DNA of 64,000 bases, taken from NCBI GenBank assembly GCA_022702485.1, contig JAJIYY010000001.1:1426001-1490000 (forward strand), given 5' to 3'. Below the pieces are notes generated by a model that saw only the letters and a list, made by a program, of their open reading frames with translations, had not been told where the DNA came from and did no database searches. Shown here piece by piece: positions 48,801 to 61,116 of this stretch. Within the stretch, counting starts at the first letter, position 1; every line of letters starts with the position of its first letter. This stretch comes from Simplicillium sp. C3G150-2 (taxonomy: Eukaryota; Ascomycota; Sordariomycetes; Hypocreales; Cordycipitaceae). Both the position numbers and the translations under genes were made by a program.

Positions 48801-49686
48801 ACACACAGCAGCCAAAATATCGGTGCCGTTGTCGATTTTGCAAGTATTGACTGAGAAATACGCGGAACTGACCCGACAAAAAGAAATCTCGAATACAGAA
48901 GTGGAATATAAGACTGTTATTGAAAGCCTCGAGAAACGAATCAAAGAGTATGAGAGAACATCCAGCAAGATATATAAATCACACCGATCTGCTCTTCAGG
49001 ATCGAGCTAAGTACGAAGCTGGTGCCAAAGCCGCAGAAGCAGCGTTGCAGAAATCGAAGGATCAGGCCCAGAAGGACAGCGATAAGTTCCAAAGCAAAGT
49101 CACAGAATACGAGGCGCGCATTGCCCGTCTCACGGCGGCGCCAGAAGGATCGGGAGAGAGCCCTCTCGCTAGGTCCGAGTCTCTGCTCAAGGAGTCTCAA
49201 GATAAAGCTAAAAGCCTAGAGGAGCGTGTCAAACTTGCACAGAAAGAAGCCGAGTATGCTCGTGCTCTGTATCAAGATGGGTCATCTGCGGCTGGAGCGA
49301 TGAGAGGTGAAATAAATGACCTGAGGAAACAGAATGAGGAGCTACAGCAAAAGAGTACGGACAGTCTCACCGCAGTACACAAGATCAATGCGGAGATGAC
49401 AACAAAGGAGTATTTGGCTCAGATTAAGGCGCTGAAGTCAGAAGTTCAAGAGCGCGAGGCGGAAGTCGATCGTATCCGAGATGATCTGCGGCAGCTGAAG
49501 AGCCGACGTGAGACCCGTCAATCAAGTGTGCCACGCAGCCCACGCATGGCAATGATGAGCCCGCGACCTGGCCGTCCTTTCGGAGCCTCGACCAGCCGAG
49601 CCACAAGCCCTGCCCCGATGAGTGAGGCTGTCCCACTGACAACGAGCGCACCCGGCAACGGGCGATGGAATCATTTGAGGGAGTAG
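45846..49686 (+). CDS. Chromodomain protein with Hda2/3-like region and C-terminal coiled coil
   Basis: Two exons, 45846-46037 and 46105-49686, join to 1257 residues. The chromodomain spans about residues 26-83: EWYSIREIKDEKTVKGIIYY, then LVDWEDNSQTGEHYSPTW, followed by the helix EVTEAARAEWEKRK. A 67-nt intron cuts it after the TW pair. Residues of about 125-610 are Ser/Thr/Glu-rich and disordered. About 614-892 (from LVTLPFQSSLRPTYDE to SLFYEYING) resembles the helicase-like fold of HDA1-complex subunits 2/3. A KRKLDEDEDED segment follows, and a long coiled coil fills about 975-1195. This plan suggests a heterochromatin reader that recruits a class II histone deacetylase, like CDP-2 of the Neurospora HCHC complex. 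The Hda2/3 assignment is from pattern and fold expectation, not alignment. Confidence 0.75.
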
Positions 49687-50339
49687 GTTGGGAAGACGAC
49701 TGAGGGCCTTCTATGGAAACATGTACCAAACAGGATAGTTATGGATGGCGCACTGGGCGTATTTGCTTAGCTTGAGTTTTGTTTTTGGCATCGCCCTTTC
49801 GGACCTTACGGCTTGGGGGCATGGCCACGAGTGTAATTTTTTTTAGAGGCGTTGACTGGAGCAGGTGTTTCAGCAATTTAATTTCATGCCAATGAAGCCT
49901 TTTTTGTAAGATATATGAAAAAACCTACAGAATGTTTAGAATCAAAGGTCTCAATATACCAATGGACAAATAACAGCATGTGTTGAAAAGAACAAAAGAA
50001 ATTACATTCGACCGCAAGGCCTACACCACGGCGGGCAGAGCAGCAGTAGTCGAGGTCTAGAATAACAAGTGATATTGCGCTGACAAAAACAAGGACTTGC
50101 CAACACCTCCCCAACGTCTAATCGTCTTACTCTGCTCGCCATGCCCATCTCCTCCTTCTTCTTCAACTTCCCTCCCCGTCTCTTCTAAGTATCATATACA
50201 AATAAGCGTTTGACAAAGAAACCCTTTCTTATCCCAGTTGAGAACTCGCTACTTTTGCTTTCCTTCCAACGTACATTTCTTGCAAGTCTTTCAACAAGAA
50301 AACACCAACAAACCAATTAACATGTTGGATGGGAATAAT
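49687..50339. other. Convergent 3' region of the chromodomain gene and cox6
   Basis: 653 bp between two stop codons, with AT-rich parts at about 49870-49990. A pyrimidine-rich patch at 50145-50190 (TCCTCCTTCTTCTTC) has no gene behind it on the plus strand. Nothing else is seen. Confidence 0.45.
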
Positions 50340-51197
50340 TTAGTTCTTCTCCTCGGGGTACAGGTCCTCCTTCAGAGGGACGCCGAGCTCATCTCGCAGA
50401 GACTTGAGCTCAGTGAGATATTGGTCGTACTGGCCCTTGCTCTCGACCTTGGCCTTGACACCTGTATGAATTAACTTGATTAGCATGCTGCGGGTCGGTC
50501 ATGTAATTGTGGCGTGATATGTGGGAATTTGCGTACCCTCGAAAATGCGGACAGCTGTAGCGAAGTCGTTGACACGGCGGGCAGCCTTGAGGGCAGCGGC
50601 GACGACGGAAACGGAGGGGACGAGATCGTAGGCGAAGGCGTTGTTCAAGTTGCGCTGTTTAAGACGTTGCGTTAGTACGGCGTATGGTTTCCCTCCCTCG
50701 GTTAGCGGGCTGGCAAGGCGGGTCAGAGGCATACCTGAAGCTCGAAAACGTCCTGAACGCTGTCGAATTCCTTCTCGAATCTATTTTCGGAAACCCAATT
50801 AGTATTGACATTGCTTGGAGCGACAGCCGAGTCCCAATTGAGGTCGATATGGCATAGCCGAAGTGACGAAAACACGCGATGCTGGCTCATTCGCCTAAAA
50901 AAGCTCGGATGAAGCTCTTCAATGCAGTCCCATCACGCGCAGATTCTACACCTCACAACGGCGCAGCTACGGCCTCAATGGGTTCGGAACATGATGAAAA
51001 ACCCACCTGGCAGTGAATTCCTCAAAGGTCTCCTCGGCGTGTTCGCTTCGGCGGGGGACAGAGGTGCTGAAGGCGTTGGCGGCAGGGACAGAGACACGGG
51101 CAGCCATCAGGGGCATGGCGGCGGGACGGACGGCGGAGGCGCGGAAGAAAGTGGCAGAGCCGCGAGCGGCGACGCGGAGCAAAGAGGCGGAGGGCAT
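50340..51197 (-). CDS. cox6: Cytochrome c oxidase subunit 6 (COX5A family)
   Basis: Four exons, 51197-51007, 50780-50735, 50654-50537 and 50461-50340, join to 158 residues. A mitochondrial presequence (MPSASLLRVAARGSATFFRA, ending near AFSTSVPRR) precedes the mature domain: EEFTARFEKEFDSVQDVFEL, then LNNAFAYDLVPSVSVVAAAL, AARRVNDFATAVRIFEG and a C-terminus DLYPEEKN. This is the fungal Cox6 sequence, a nuclear-encoded peripheral subunit on the matrix side of complex IV. Introns are 226, 80 and 75 nt. The frame across all joins is exact. The upstream region is divergent from the elongase gene. Confidence 0.95.
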
Positions 51198-52707
51198 TTT
51201 GGAGAGAATTGGTGAGGTTTGTTGGTTGTTGGATGAGGACGAGGCCGTGGGTTCGGGGGTGGTGAGAGTAGACGGGAGCTGTTTTTTTGCGGTGGAAATG
51301 ACTCTCTCTGTAAGTGCATAAGGTGTTTTGCAAGGCAGGACACGGGATTGGCTGAAATGCATGACTAAGCCAATTCGGTCCCGACGGGTTTGGTCGGACA
51401 GTGCGAATTGGTTACCGGGTGGCCCATGATTTGCAGAAATTCTTAGTGAGCATCGTACAGTGCTTGTGACGAAACACACTGTGACTGGTATTATGGTATT
51501 GGTCAAGCTTTCATTTACGCCGGTTTCAATTCGTCACAACGGGACACGCTTGCTTGGTGAAGCCCATGATCCTGGACAACACCAGCAGCGGCCATGGCAA
51601 AAATAACTAAAAATGGAATATGCGCTCTTTAGATTGAATTGATTATCCCTCGTTGCTAAATAATGCACCTTATTTTGTGGCCGTGGAGGAGAGCACCCTC
51701 ATGCTGGCTTACACCACAATTGCACTGTAAAGCACCGACTAGCAGACCTCGATATGGTTGTCTTTGGGTAGTGAATGAGCAGATCTCACTGCAGTTAAAC
51801 TTTTAAAAACCAACTGACGCCGCAGCTGTACCCTATCATCTTCTACAGCCTTCAAAAAGTTCCGCTCTCAACTCAATTTCATCCATAAAATCTTGGCGTG
51901 CTCGCTCTCATTTCCCGAAATTGCCCTCTGGTCTCCTCTGGGCCGAGTAATCCGCGCCGGCCGTTCTCATACCAACAACGATCACGTGCGCACGAGTTTG
52001 GGCGATTAGTTTGGGCGATTTTGGCCTTCGGTTGGCCTGTCGATTGCCTGTCAGATTGGGAGCCCAGCGAATCACATGCAGGACAAACGCGCTACAGCTG
52101 CCCCAAAGGGTTTCCCCAACAGCACCCAGAGACCTCCGAGATGCCGCGCAGCCCACTGCAGACCAGTAATTTACAGGCGCTAGCTAGGGGCCACGCAGCC
52201 CACTCCAATGGCTCCAATGGTTCCCATGGTTCCTCTCAGCGGGCTGCGCTAGGGAGCGCTGGGGGGGTTACGTCGGCTTCACTGGGCTGCAGGACGCCAA
52301 TTTTCTTTTTCCCCTTTTTGATCCTGGATCTGGCGCGCGCAACCGGGCTTTTGCAGCACTCTAATTTGTCCGTGTCCTTTACTTAAACTTTTTTCCCTCT
52401 CGTCTTTCTTCCCTTCCCATCCCCCTTTCGTTCCCAATCACGGCGAGTAGCTCTCGAGAAATACTTCTTTTTTTAATTCCTCTTCTTCATCTTCTCTCGT
52501 TGTTGTCGACAATAGAGAAGAAGGCTTAATTGCCACTTTTTAAAGTTTCCAGTCTCTCCTTTTAACGAGCTCGCTCCCCCCGGGTTGTACATCGTTCGCT
52601 CTACCGTCGCGTCGCGTGCTACTCCAGATCCCATCCCCGAATCCAAAGACAAAAAAACCCCTCTTCAGACGAACCAATAATTTTCAAAACCTCTCGGTTT
52701 GCTCAAC
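51198..52707. promoter_or_regulatory. Divergent region between cox6 and the fatty-acid elongase gene
   Basis: 1.5 kb between outward-facing starts. A CACGTG palindrome (E-box type) lies at 51983-51988, right beside a 13-bp tandem duplication (51995-52020). From about 52395 to 52700 the plus strand is pyrimidine-rich, the elongase leader. A 162-codon frame (51898-52386) has no ATG start and mixed composition, so I do not accept it as a gene. Confidence 0.5.
51995..52020. repeat. 13-bp perfect tandem duplication in a divergent promoter
   Basis: The unit AGTTTGGGCGATT occurs twice without a gap, 6 bp after a CACGTG motif. It could be a duplicated binding site or a replication slip. Confidence 0.9.
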
Positions 52708-53930
52708 ATGTCTGCTTCGCTACTTGACCAATTTCCCTGGCCTACGGTAGATCGCCCTTTTGGCATCCACCTGTGGCCCATCTTCGACAAGGCATGGACT
52801 ACTGTCGTCGGCTACCCCGTCGATGAATTCAAGTTCGTTCCTTTCGAGACGCCCATGTCGACCCTCAAGTCGACTTCCATTTTCATCGTCATCTACTATG
52901 CCATCATCTTCGGTGGTCGCGAGCTGATGCGCAACCGTGAGCCCTTCAAGCTCAAGACGCTCTTCCTCATCCACAACTTCTACCTCACTTTCATCTCTGG
53001 TGCTCTTCTTGTGCTCTTCCTGGAGCAGCTCATCCCTACCGTTGTCCGTGGTGGTATTTTCCACGCCATTTGCGACCACAGCGGTGGTTGGACTCAGCCT
53101 CTCGTTGTTCTGTACTACGTAAGTTGCACAGCCGAACCGACGCGTTGACTATTCCGAGAGTGCCGAATCATACTGACACAGTGACGCGCAGCTGAACTAC
53201 CTCACCAAATATCTTGAACTTTTGGACACCGTTTTCCTCTTCCTCAAGAAGAAGCCATTGAGTAAGTCAAATTGACTTTGTCAAGTTGCGCCAACTTTAA
53301 ACGGTTGCTAACAGTCTCGCAGCCTTCCTCCACTGCTACCACCATGGCGCGACTGCCCTCCTTTGCTACACCCAGCTCATTGGCTCTACCGCTGTGTCAT
53401 GGGTTCCCATCACCCTTAACTTGACCGTGCACGTTGTCATGTACTGGTACTACTTCCAGAGTGCTCGTGGTATCCGCATCTGGTGGAAGGAGTGGGTTAC
53501 TCGTCTCCAGATCATCCAGTTCATCATCGATCTTGGTAAGTATTGCGACATTCACTGCCGCTGACCAATTGGTGCTAACCAGCTCGCTATAGGCTTCGTC
53601 TACTTCGCCTCTTACACATACTTCACCTCGACGTACTTCCCTTGGATGCCCAGCGCCGGCACCTGCGCTGGCGAAGAGTTTGCTGCCTTCTCAGGTATTG
53701 CTATTCTCAGCTCTTACCTGGTCCTTTTCATCTCCTTCTACTTCGCCACCTACAAGAAGGGCAGCAAGTCTACTACTCGCAAGTCTCTTCGCCGCATGAG
53801 CCAGGCCCCTCTTCCCGACCTCATCCACGGCAACGCTACCGCTAACGGCAAGGCCAACGGTCACAGCAACGGTGCCACCACCACTGGCGCTAAGACCAAC
53901 GGCGCCACGACTCGCTCTCGCAAGGCTTAA
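52708..53930 (+). CDS. elo2: Very-long-chain fatty-acid elongase (ELO2/3 type)
   Basis: Four exons, 52708-53118, 53192-53261, 53323-53535 and 53593-53930, join to 343 residues. The ELO hallmarks are KYLELLDTVFLFLKKK, the histidine box FLHCYHHGATALLCYTQL, NLTVHVVMYWYYFQSARG and WKEWVTRLQIIQFIIDLGF. About seven membrane helices are expected. The sequence follows yeast Elo2/Elo3 more closely than Elo1. These ER enzymes perform the condensation step that makes C20-C26 fatty acids for sphingolipids. The C-terminus after the last helix is basic and then Asn/Gly/Thr/Lys-rich (ANGKANGHSNG), ending RSRKA. Introns are 73, 61 and 57 nt. The second falls just before the histidine-box exon. The Elo2 versus Elo3 assignment is tentative. 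Confidence 0.92.
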
Positions 53931-56057
53931 GCGCAGCGATGAGCTTGTTCTCATCTAGTCATCGCAGCAAGTCAATTGTTTGCTGTGAGCCAAATTTCCT
54001 CACTAGGTGTAACATTTTTTATGACGTCGCCATGAAAGGAGAACGCGCCAAGTTGGACAGGGATTTGGTGGCATGCCGTTAACGGTCACCGGCGTTTTTT
54101 GTCCATTTCTTTTTTGGATTGGGGTTATTTCATGCTGATGGCTAGGTTCACTGGCGGAAGTAATGTGTGATTATATTTAATTAATGTACGATGGTGCGGG
54201 AACAAAAGGCGGCATGGGGAGTACGGACCGTCCTCACGGGTCAACGACAGGTCATTTTTCGCGTGGACTGACAGAGGACGATAGACGGTTCTTTTTTTTT
54301 TTTTAATTAGCTGCGATTACTTCTCTGTACAATTTATTAGGGACATTGAATGAAAGAAGGCCAGAGTGCAATGTTAGAGACTTGTTGCCGTCTGACTTTG
54401 ACTGTGAACCTCGGTACAGTTTTCGAGACTGAGCATGTAAGAACCATTTCGGCTGCAACGCTTGCGATTGATTTTATTGGACATTGCAAAAGGTGCATAT
54501 CATTGGAGGCCTGTTGAGGACGAGCAAAGCTGTGAATGGCTAATACTGATGTCCGCAGGATGGAGCAGATTGTCCAGTGCCTCGACAGGGAACATGGGAT
54601 ATCTACAATAAGTGACCTTTTTATAGGATCAATGTTTCAGCATGAACGGGAAAATAGCAGGATATTGTTTGCTCCAGAAATATCGACGTCATGAGAAGCG
54701 CTAAAAAGGGAGGTTCAAGCTTGTTCGCCTGCCCCTGTCCATGTCCCTGTCCCTGTCCCTGGTCAAAGAGAAGATGCGGGCTGCCGACGAACAGTAGGTG
54801 CGCCTACGATGAGAAAACATTCACGGCAGAGAGGATAGAAATCGATAACGCAGAAAGAGAGAGATTATGCTGCAAGGGAAATTAAACAGTGAGCTGACAT
54901 ATTAGGACAATTAATAGTGCAGCCGCCGCCAGCTTACACTGGAAGCTGAAGGATTGAGCGTTGGGTACCTAATAGCGTTGTTTTGCGCAGGGCCAGGACC
55001 AGCGTGGGTGAGCTTTTGGACGGAAGGATTAACAGGTACAGCCGCAGCCAATGGTGCGCTACACCCACTGTAAAGGCAAAGATGGAGGGGATCAATTGGA
55101 CACCAGCTGGGTTGTCAAATAGATTACAGTGGAGGCGCAGACGATAACTCCTCTGTGGGGGGAATTAAGCCCACTGATGGATATGCTGTAGTGCACCTGT
55201 CCGCAGCGGCAGCGCAGCACCTGGTGCGCAGTTTTGGTTTACCTATTACCAGGTCTACCTACAAGGCAAGTCTACAACGCGCATGGCCTACCTGTCCAGG
55301 GGGTTGCGCACTCGGGCGTGGTTCGTTTTAGTGGCCCTGTCTGATAGCTTTGATCGTTGTTTCCTGGAAAAATCCTTGGATGGGCTCTTTCCTTCCTGAC
55401 AACCTCCACAGGGGGATGATCGTCGCTCCTTCCTGTCCTTTATTTCCTTCCACCTTGTTTCCCTCCTTGTTTCCACCCGTGTGCCCTTTCCTTTTGTTTT
55501 CATACAAACTCTCTTTTCCTTATATACTGTGTTTTGATTGCGGTGTCCTGCGCATAAACTACATCGTCGCTCTGTTTCTTCTTTTACCTCTTGGTTAAGT
55601 TCGGGCTGACAGGTACCAATCAATTAGTCTGATCCTACACTGGGAGTACCCTGTCACATCAGCCGCCACTTTTTCTACTACCAGTTGGGCTGCCCCGGCT
55701 AGCGTTTCCTTTGTGCTCAAACATTAGGCGACCTTTCAAATCCCCATACATTCCCTTCACCCCGCGTACCCAAAACCAATCCTTCTTTTCCTTACATTCT
55801 CGGCGCAGCATCCTCACTTTCCCCCCGAATTTGGGAAACCACTTCAGTATCAACAGTCAAACCAATACGCTACTCCGGTCGGGCGAAATCGTGACATAGA
55901 ACGGCGAATCTGCTCATCCGTGTACCGCCTACCACTACGGCTCCGATTCGGTGCCACGGTGTCGCGCCAAGCGTCCTGTATCGAACTGGACCCCGTTCTT
56001 GCACCTTGGACCTCATTTTAGCTCAACCGCGGGCCGCAGCCCAGAATCCATTTCATC
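53931..56057. other. Intergenic region between the elongase and F-box genes
   Basis: 2.1 kb between two plus-strand genes. 53931-54400 is the elongase 3' flank, with T-rich and AT-rich stretches. The F-box gene promoter lies from about 55380 to 56057 and is C/T-rich at 55430-55600 and 55740-55830. A short hexamer repeat is at 54733-54761. Minus frames of about 110 codons in the C/T-rich part are artefacts of composition. Confidence 0.5.
54733..54761. repeat. CCTGTC-type hexamer repeat
   Basis: About four and a half copies of a CCCTGT/CCATGT hexamer in tandem, in intergenic DNA. It was probably generated by slippage. Confidence 0.8.
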
Positions 56058-57994
56058 ATGAGATTGCCCTTCCGCAAGAAGGACAAGAAGGGCAGTCTTT
56101 CGGCCGAGATTCCACCTGAGTTCCGACCTGAAGGCGCTGGTGTACCGCCTCTCTTCCCTCCTACTCGCGCGTCGGCTTTCCTACTGGCACAGCTGCCCCC
56201 AAGAGTTCTGGAACGCATCTTTGCTGCAGTTTGTCCTCATGCTCGCGATGAGAGCTTCGACACTTGCGAGGAGAGCGCAAGCCCTACTGGTTGCATGATG
56301 TGCGACCTGCGAGATCTAGCCCACTGTGCTCAAGTTAGTCGAGGCTGGCGCGCGGTTGCTAACAAGGTCATGTAAGTGGCCACACTACCACTCACGTCTA
56401 AGGAATCCTTCAGCTAACTTGTGGACTCAATAGGTACCACAGCATTCGCATTGACCCAGTACATTATTGTAAACTCGAGGCTTGGCTAGCGGAGCGCCGT
56501 AAGAAGACCTCGAGGTTCGAGAAGAACGGCGTGCCAGAAGATACCGCGCAGGCGCGGCTCCGACTACTTCGACGTACCGTGCGAGACGACCCTACACGAA
56601 TTGGCAAGAATGTCCAATACCTCAAGATTCCGTACATGATTCGCGAATATTGTCATGTGGAGCTTGCTCAGACCATTGCGGTACTACCAAACTTGCACTA
56701 TGTCGACCTTCCTGAAGGAATGTTTGCGGATGAGCAGCCATATGCCACATTGAGACTGGAAGTTCAAGCTCGGTGCCCAAATATGCGCAAAATGTCTTAC
56801 GTTGCGGGATCAGAACGAAGCTTTGCCACACTTGCCACTGGGCAGGTCTGGCCACGATTGCAAGTGTTGGAGCTCAAGAAGCTCAACATTGATCCGATGA
56901 CAATGCGTCATGCATTGGGATCGCTCGCCAATCTCCGCGCCCTAAAGGTGTCTCAGACGGAAAGCTTGTCAGATGAGGTGCTCTTTTCTCAGGAAGGACT
57001 TCCAGCATTGCCCCCGCTGGAAGAACTTGTATTGAAGGACGTCCCGAGGGTGACATCCGCTGGCCTTGTCGAATACTTGGGGTGGCTCGAGACCCAACAG
57101 GCACTGAAGGTGCTTACCTTGAAAGAAACAGGAGTCCGCCCAGAAGACTTGCATCAGATTCTCAACATGGCCCCAGCTCTGCGAACTTTGGCTCTGCAGA
57201 CCAAGGTTTCGGAAGCTTTCCAGACAAGCATTCCTATTCCGCCACTTGCGTCCAAGTCACTTCGCACTTTGCGCTTTGAGATCTCTGGAAGCACATCGTC
57301 GGCTCAACAAGTTAGTGTTGCAGGAACCCACTACTCATATGTAGCATCGAGTATCCTGTGCGGTAGTCTTCCAAAGGTTCGTCGACTGTATGTGCATGAC
57401 GAGTCTTTCCCCGATAAGCTGCAGGCACTGCCTCCACCACCAAACGCTGCTTTCACTGGTAGTCACCGCCCAAGCAATTCTCTCTCCTCACAGCGAGGAT
57501 CCCCAGCCCTGCAGATCTCACCGGCGGGAGCCAATAATGGATCTGTTGCGCCGGGAATGCCTTCTCCCGGACATCGCGGCTCTCATGCGCCGCGATTCAA
57601 CAGCCTCTCTCAGAACAGATTCAGCTCCAACAACCCATTTGGCGGCGCTGCTGTTCCTGGTGGTGTTCCCCCAATGCAAACATTGGAAATATTTACCAAG
57701 AGCGACGAATTTGGACAATGGAACTTTGCTCGCGTGGACGCAATCAATAACATTGCACCTCGAACCGAGCGTCCGTCAAGCCACTATGGACTAGCCGCTG
57801 ACGTCCAAGGACAAGGTTGGGATCGTGGAGAGGCTCGACGCAGTGTCATGGTCGGTAATAGTGCTGGCGGATTTCTGGCACTGCCTGGTCAGGCCCCTCC
57901 GCCTCCAGAAGATTTTCCTCTTCCCTCGATTACTGTCGGTGATGGCATGAGGCCACGAAGCAGCAGTGGCAATTCTCGATTTGGAAGAAGATGA
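56058..57994 (+). CDS. F-box/leucine-rich-repeat-like protein
   Basis: Two exons, 56058-56371 and 56434-57994, join to 624 residues. After a basic start (MRLPFRKKDKKG), residues of about 45-110 read LAQLPPRVLERIFAAVCPHA, then DLRDLAHCAQVSRGWRAVAN, a clear F-box (LP...L..IF, then L..C..VS..W). Repeated LxxLxxLxL segments follow (LQVLELKKLNI, LANLRALKVSQT, LEELVLKDV, LKVLTLKETGV), like a leucine-rich-repeat receptor domain, up to about residue 400. The C-terminus is Ser/Pro/Gly-rich and disordered. F-box proteins bind Skp1 in SCF ubiquitin ligases, and the repeats would select the substrate, which is unknown. The 62-nt intron lies at the end of the F-box. The donor overlaps an in-frame TAA, so intron retention ends the protein there. 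Confidence 0.82.
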
Positions 57995-60916
57995 TGAATT
58001 TAGGTGGAAGCAGTTGTTTGTTAAGACTGTACGAGAGTGCTGGTGATACCTTGATTTTGATGGTCGAGCTTTTGAAGCTTGTCGACGATGTCGATCATAT
58101 ACCAGTTTTGTTTGCATGCATATGCTGGGACAAGTCAGAATGAAAGCGAGACATAGCAAGGCAATATCAGATCGAATAATAGAGGGGACATAATGATTGG
58201 TAATGGAAAGTCGGATACGGCACAACGGGTGCGCGCATTAGCCTCGACTGACGGACGGCATAAATATCTGGCAGAAGGAGCTCATCTAGGCAACAGATTG
58301 TTATAGACTGCATGAACAACATAGCGTATGGATTTGCATTCGAAATTGTCACATGAAAATTGCCGTTGAGTGAAGTGACGTACATACCTTGCCGTCGAAC
58401 CGAAACTGCAAGTGACAATAAGAGAGTGAACAATGGTGGCTGGACTCGACAGAGGCGGTGTCAATGACGTGTCGCTTAAGTTTGGTCTCTGGATGAATGA
58501 ATGAATCATTGTGTATTTTCCCCTAGACGCGAAGAAGCTAGGCCGCGTGAGCGAGGAATGATGCTGAGGCAGAGGGGGGTTGGGAGCATTCCAAGGTCGA
58601 CGGCATGCTACTCCACGACTTACACACACGTCAAGGTCCAAATACCATCTAATCGGTCCTTGTGGCCCTAGGTATCGTTTCAAAATGTCTAATCCATAAG
58701 AAAGTGACAGCACACGAAGAAATAATAGAATACCAGTATATCTCGCAAAAGAAAAAGAGAAGAACAGCTGCGACACAAAATGTTTGTTTTGTTGTAGGAA
58801 ATCCTCTTCCCGTGTTCACAATGCGCCCACCAAACATTCCATGCACCACTCTTAGTGGTTTGAACCCCACAGTGCGGAAGTGGCTGGTGCGTGCTTAGAT
58901 GGGCGCCACAGTTTGGGTGGGCTTGTGGCGCTTGGGTTTTCTTCGCACTCGGCCGTGAGTGAGCTTTCTCGCTAACACTGGCCCCAGGAACATGACGCCA
59001 TTAGCGTTGCAGAGGATTTTGGGTTCGGTTACAGGGGGAGAAGGGGGCCCTTGCGGGCGACAAAGTTTAAAAATATCATCGTGAGATGTTTGCGAGATTT
59101 CTACTCCGTGAATGTTCTGGAATTTCCTGGGGGTAGGATATATTTGCTCAATTAATCATGTATATAAAACTTGGGCAAAACGATTTGTGAAGGAGGGGTG
59201 GTGATGGGAGAGAGATGACAGTCCAGACACTTTGCCCTCTCTTAGGGGTGAGTGGTTTCAAGTGTGTAGCGGCTCGAAGGGATAGATAGCAGTTACAGAG
59301 ACAAGGCACAAAGACAGAGCTATTATCGCCTATGGATGTTTTTGGTATAGCACCTGAGATAGTGTCCCTCGGTTTCATCAATAGAACCCCAAGCTTGACA
59401 TGACTAGCTAGTGTTCCGTTCTCAGAGCGACTTGCGATATCTTGAGTGGATTATTAAACCTGTGCCAACTGAAAACGTGGGCGTGAGGCTGTGACTGCGT
59501 CTGCGTCGCACGATCAGGTCTCGTTCTTTTTCCTTTTTCCTTTTTCCGCTTCTCTGATCATTGCCCTTGTGGACATGCCCGCCGTTTCGTAACTGGGCAG
59601 GGAATTTTTTTTTGACACTGGGCACTAGCCCACGTGCTGCAAGGCGGTTGACACCTCCGTATTTTTCTTTTGCTTCTTCAATATTTTTTTTTTCGGGCGC
59701 CTCCTTGTGTGCCGGCTAGTCTGGCATGTAACGCCAGGCAAGGGTGCCGAGACAGCACACCATCACAAGCAAGGGCAAAAGAGTCACGAGTGACTGCAAA
59801 AAGTCAATCTTGGTGTTGTATATGGTACTTGACCTGTCTACTAGTCTGGACGAGCTGTGATATGTACTGTACTTTGGATAAATGCGTGCTTCAAATGTCG
59901 GTCAGCCTGGACAAACCATTGGCGGCTGATGATTCGCAGGCATACCCTTACCCTGGGCAATCACTTGCAGCAAATGGCTTTCGATAGCGAGAGAAAGCCC
60001 GACCAGTGTGGGAGGGGCAGTAACCACAGCGCTAGATGACTGGCTCACAACACACGGCGGCATATGTGTAGTGTGCACTGTGCGAAAGCTGTCGACTTGA
60101 CCACGATACGATTGTAGGCCCTGTTTTATTCTGTCAATAGCTTGGTATCGCGTTTTTCGTTTTGAGGGATCCCACATCAAACAGCGCGTAAAGTGCTCGT
60201 TGAGCAAAACGAACAAGCCACACGAGGCCCCCCCAAAAAAAAGAGCTAAATTCGCAACACTCTCAAGGAACAGGAAAGGTGCCAGCGGGGCCTCAAAAGG
60301 TACGGTGGGACAGACTCCAAAATCGCCGCAGTCCATCGGGCTGTGACGTACCAGGTAAGGAGCTAAAGTGCTGCAACGCCGTATGCACTAGTCAGAGCAT
60401 ACATGGAGAACTGGCCCGTCTCGGGGACAATTGGGTGTTGCTATTAGCGGCTTTGCACGTAAGAAATCCTGTAGTCGACTCCAGCAATCGGCCGATCCAT
60501 CCTCCTCAACCAAAAAATTGTCGCACTGTCCGGTGTAGGGCCGCAGAAGATAGACACTAGTGCTGGACAATAAAGTAACGCCGGGGCAAAAAAACGTCAT
60601 ATTCAGTCGAAAAGTCAGCATGACAAGAAAAGGACACTTCGGCGCTCGCTTGTGAGCCTTGGTTACATGCCATGTGTAGCTGTAAGAACGGGCTGACTAT
60701 ATGTGAGCCTATTGCACGGCGTTCTCGCCTGGAACAGTAAGAAAGATGAACCGTGATCTTCGCTAGATCGACAACCCTGATTAATGCGAGACGGCATTGA
60801 AGCGCAACGATACGTTGCTTTGCTTCGGAGGACAAGGTAACTAAGGGAAGGTAGCCCAATCACAGTCACACTGGCAAGCGTCCCAATCTGACTGGTCCGC
60901 CGCTCATGGGTGCAGG

Positions 60917-61116
60917 AGTTCCCATCTATTCCCCTGAACAAGAGGGTCCTGATGCTCTTGGCTGGTGGAGTCGCAGCTTTTGGTTTCCTCTGGCACAAGC
61001 GGCGTCGCCAGCAAAACAACCTGTACCAGACCCAAAGTGGCACTGTGGAGGATCTCCCTGTGTTCGGCCAGCGTTTCGATTGGTTAGAGCTGGCGTCCGA
61101 ATGTGCAGCAGTTTAG
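60917..61116 (+). other. Possible exon or relic encoding a membrane helix and basic tail
   Basis: After a possible acceptor (TGCAG at 60912-60916, with a CTGAC 27 nt upstream) the frame reads NKRVLMLLAGGVAAFGFLW, then HKRRRQQNNLYQTQSGTVED and LPVFGQRFDWL, stopping at TAG. A hydrophobic helix followed by a basic stretch looks more protein-like than the neighbouring frames. I found no upstream exon with a start codon, and I do not recognise the family. It may be the last exon of an unfound gene, a relic, or chance. Confidence 0.2.

Noticed and set aside
51898..52386. 162-codon plus-strand frame upstream of the elongase
   Set aside because: No ATG start; it covers promoter and leader sequence with a tandem duplication.
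55288..55623. 111-codon Lys/Arg/Glu-rich minus frame
   Set aside because: It is the complement of a C/T-rich promoter tract of the F-box gene.
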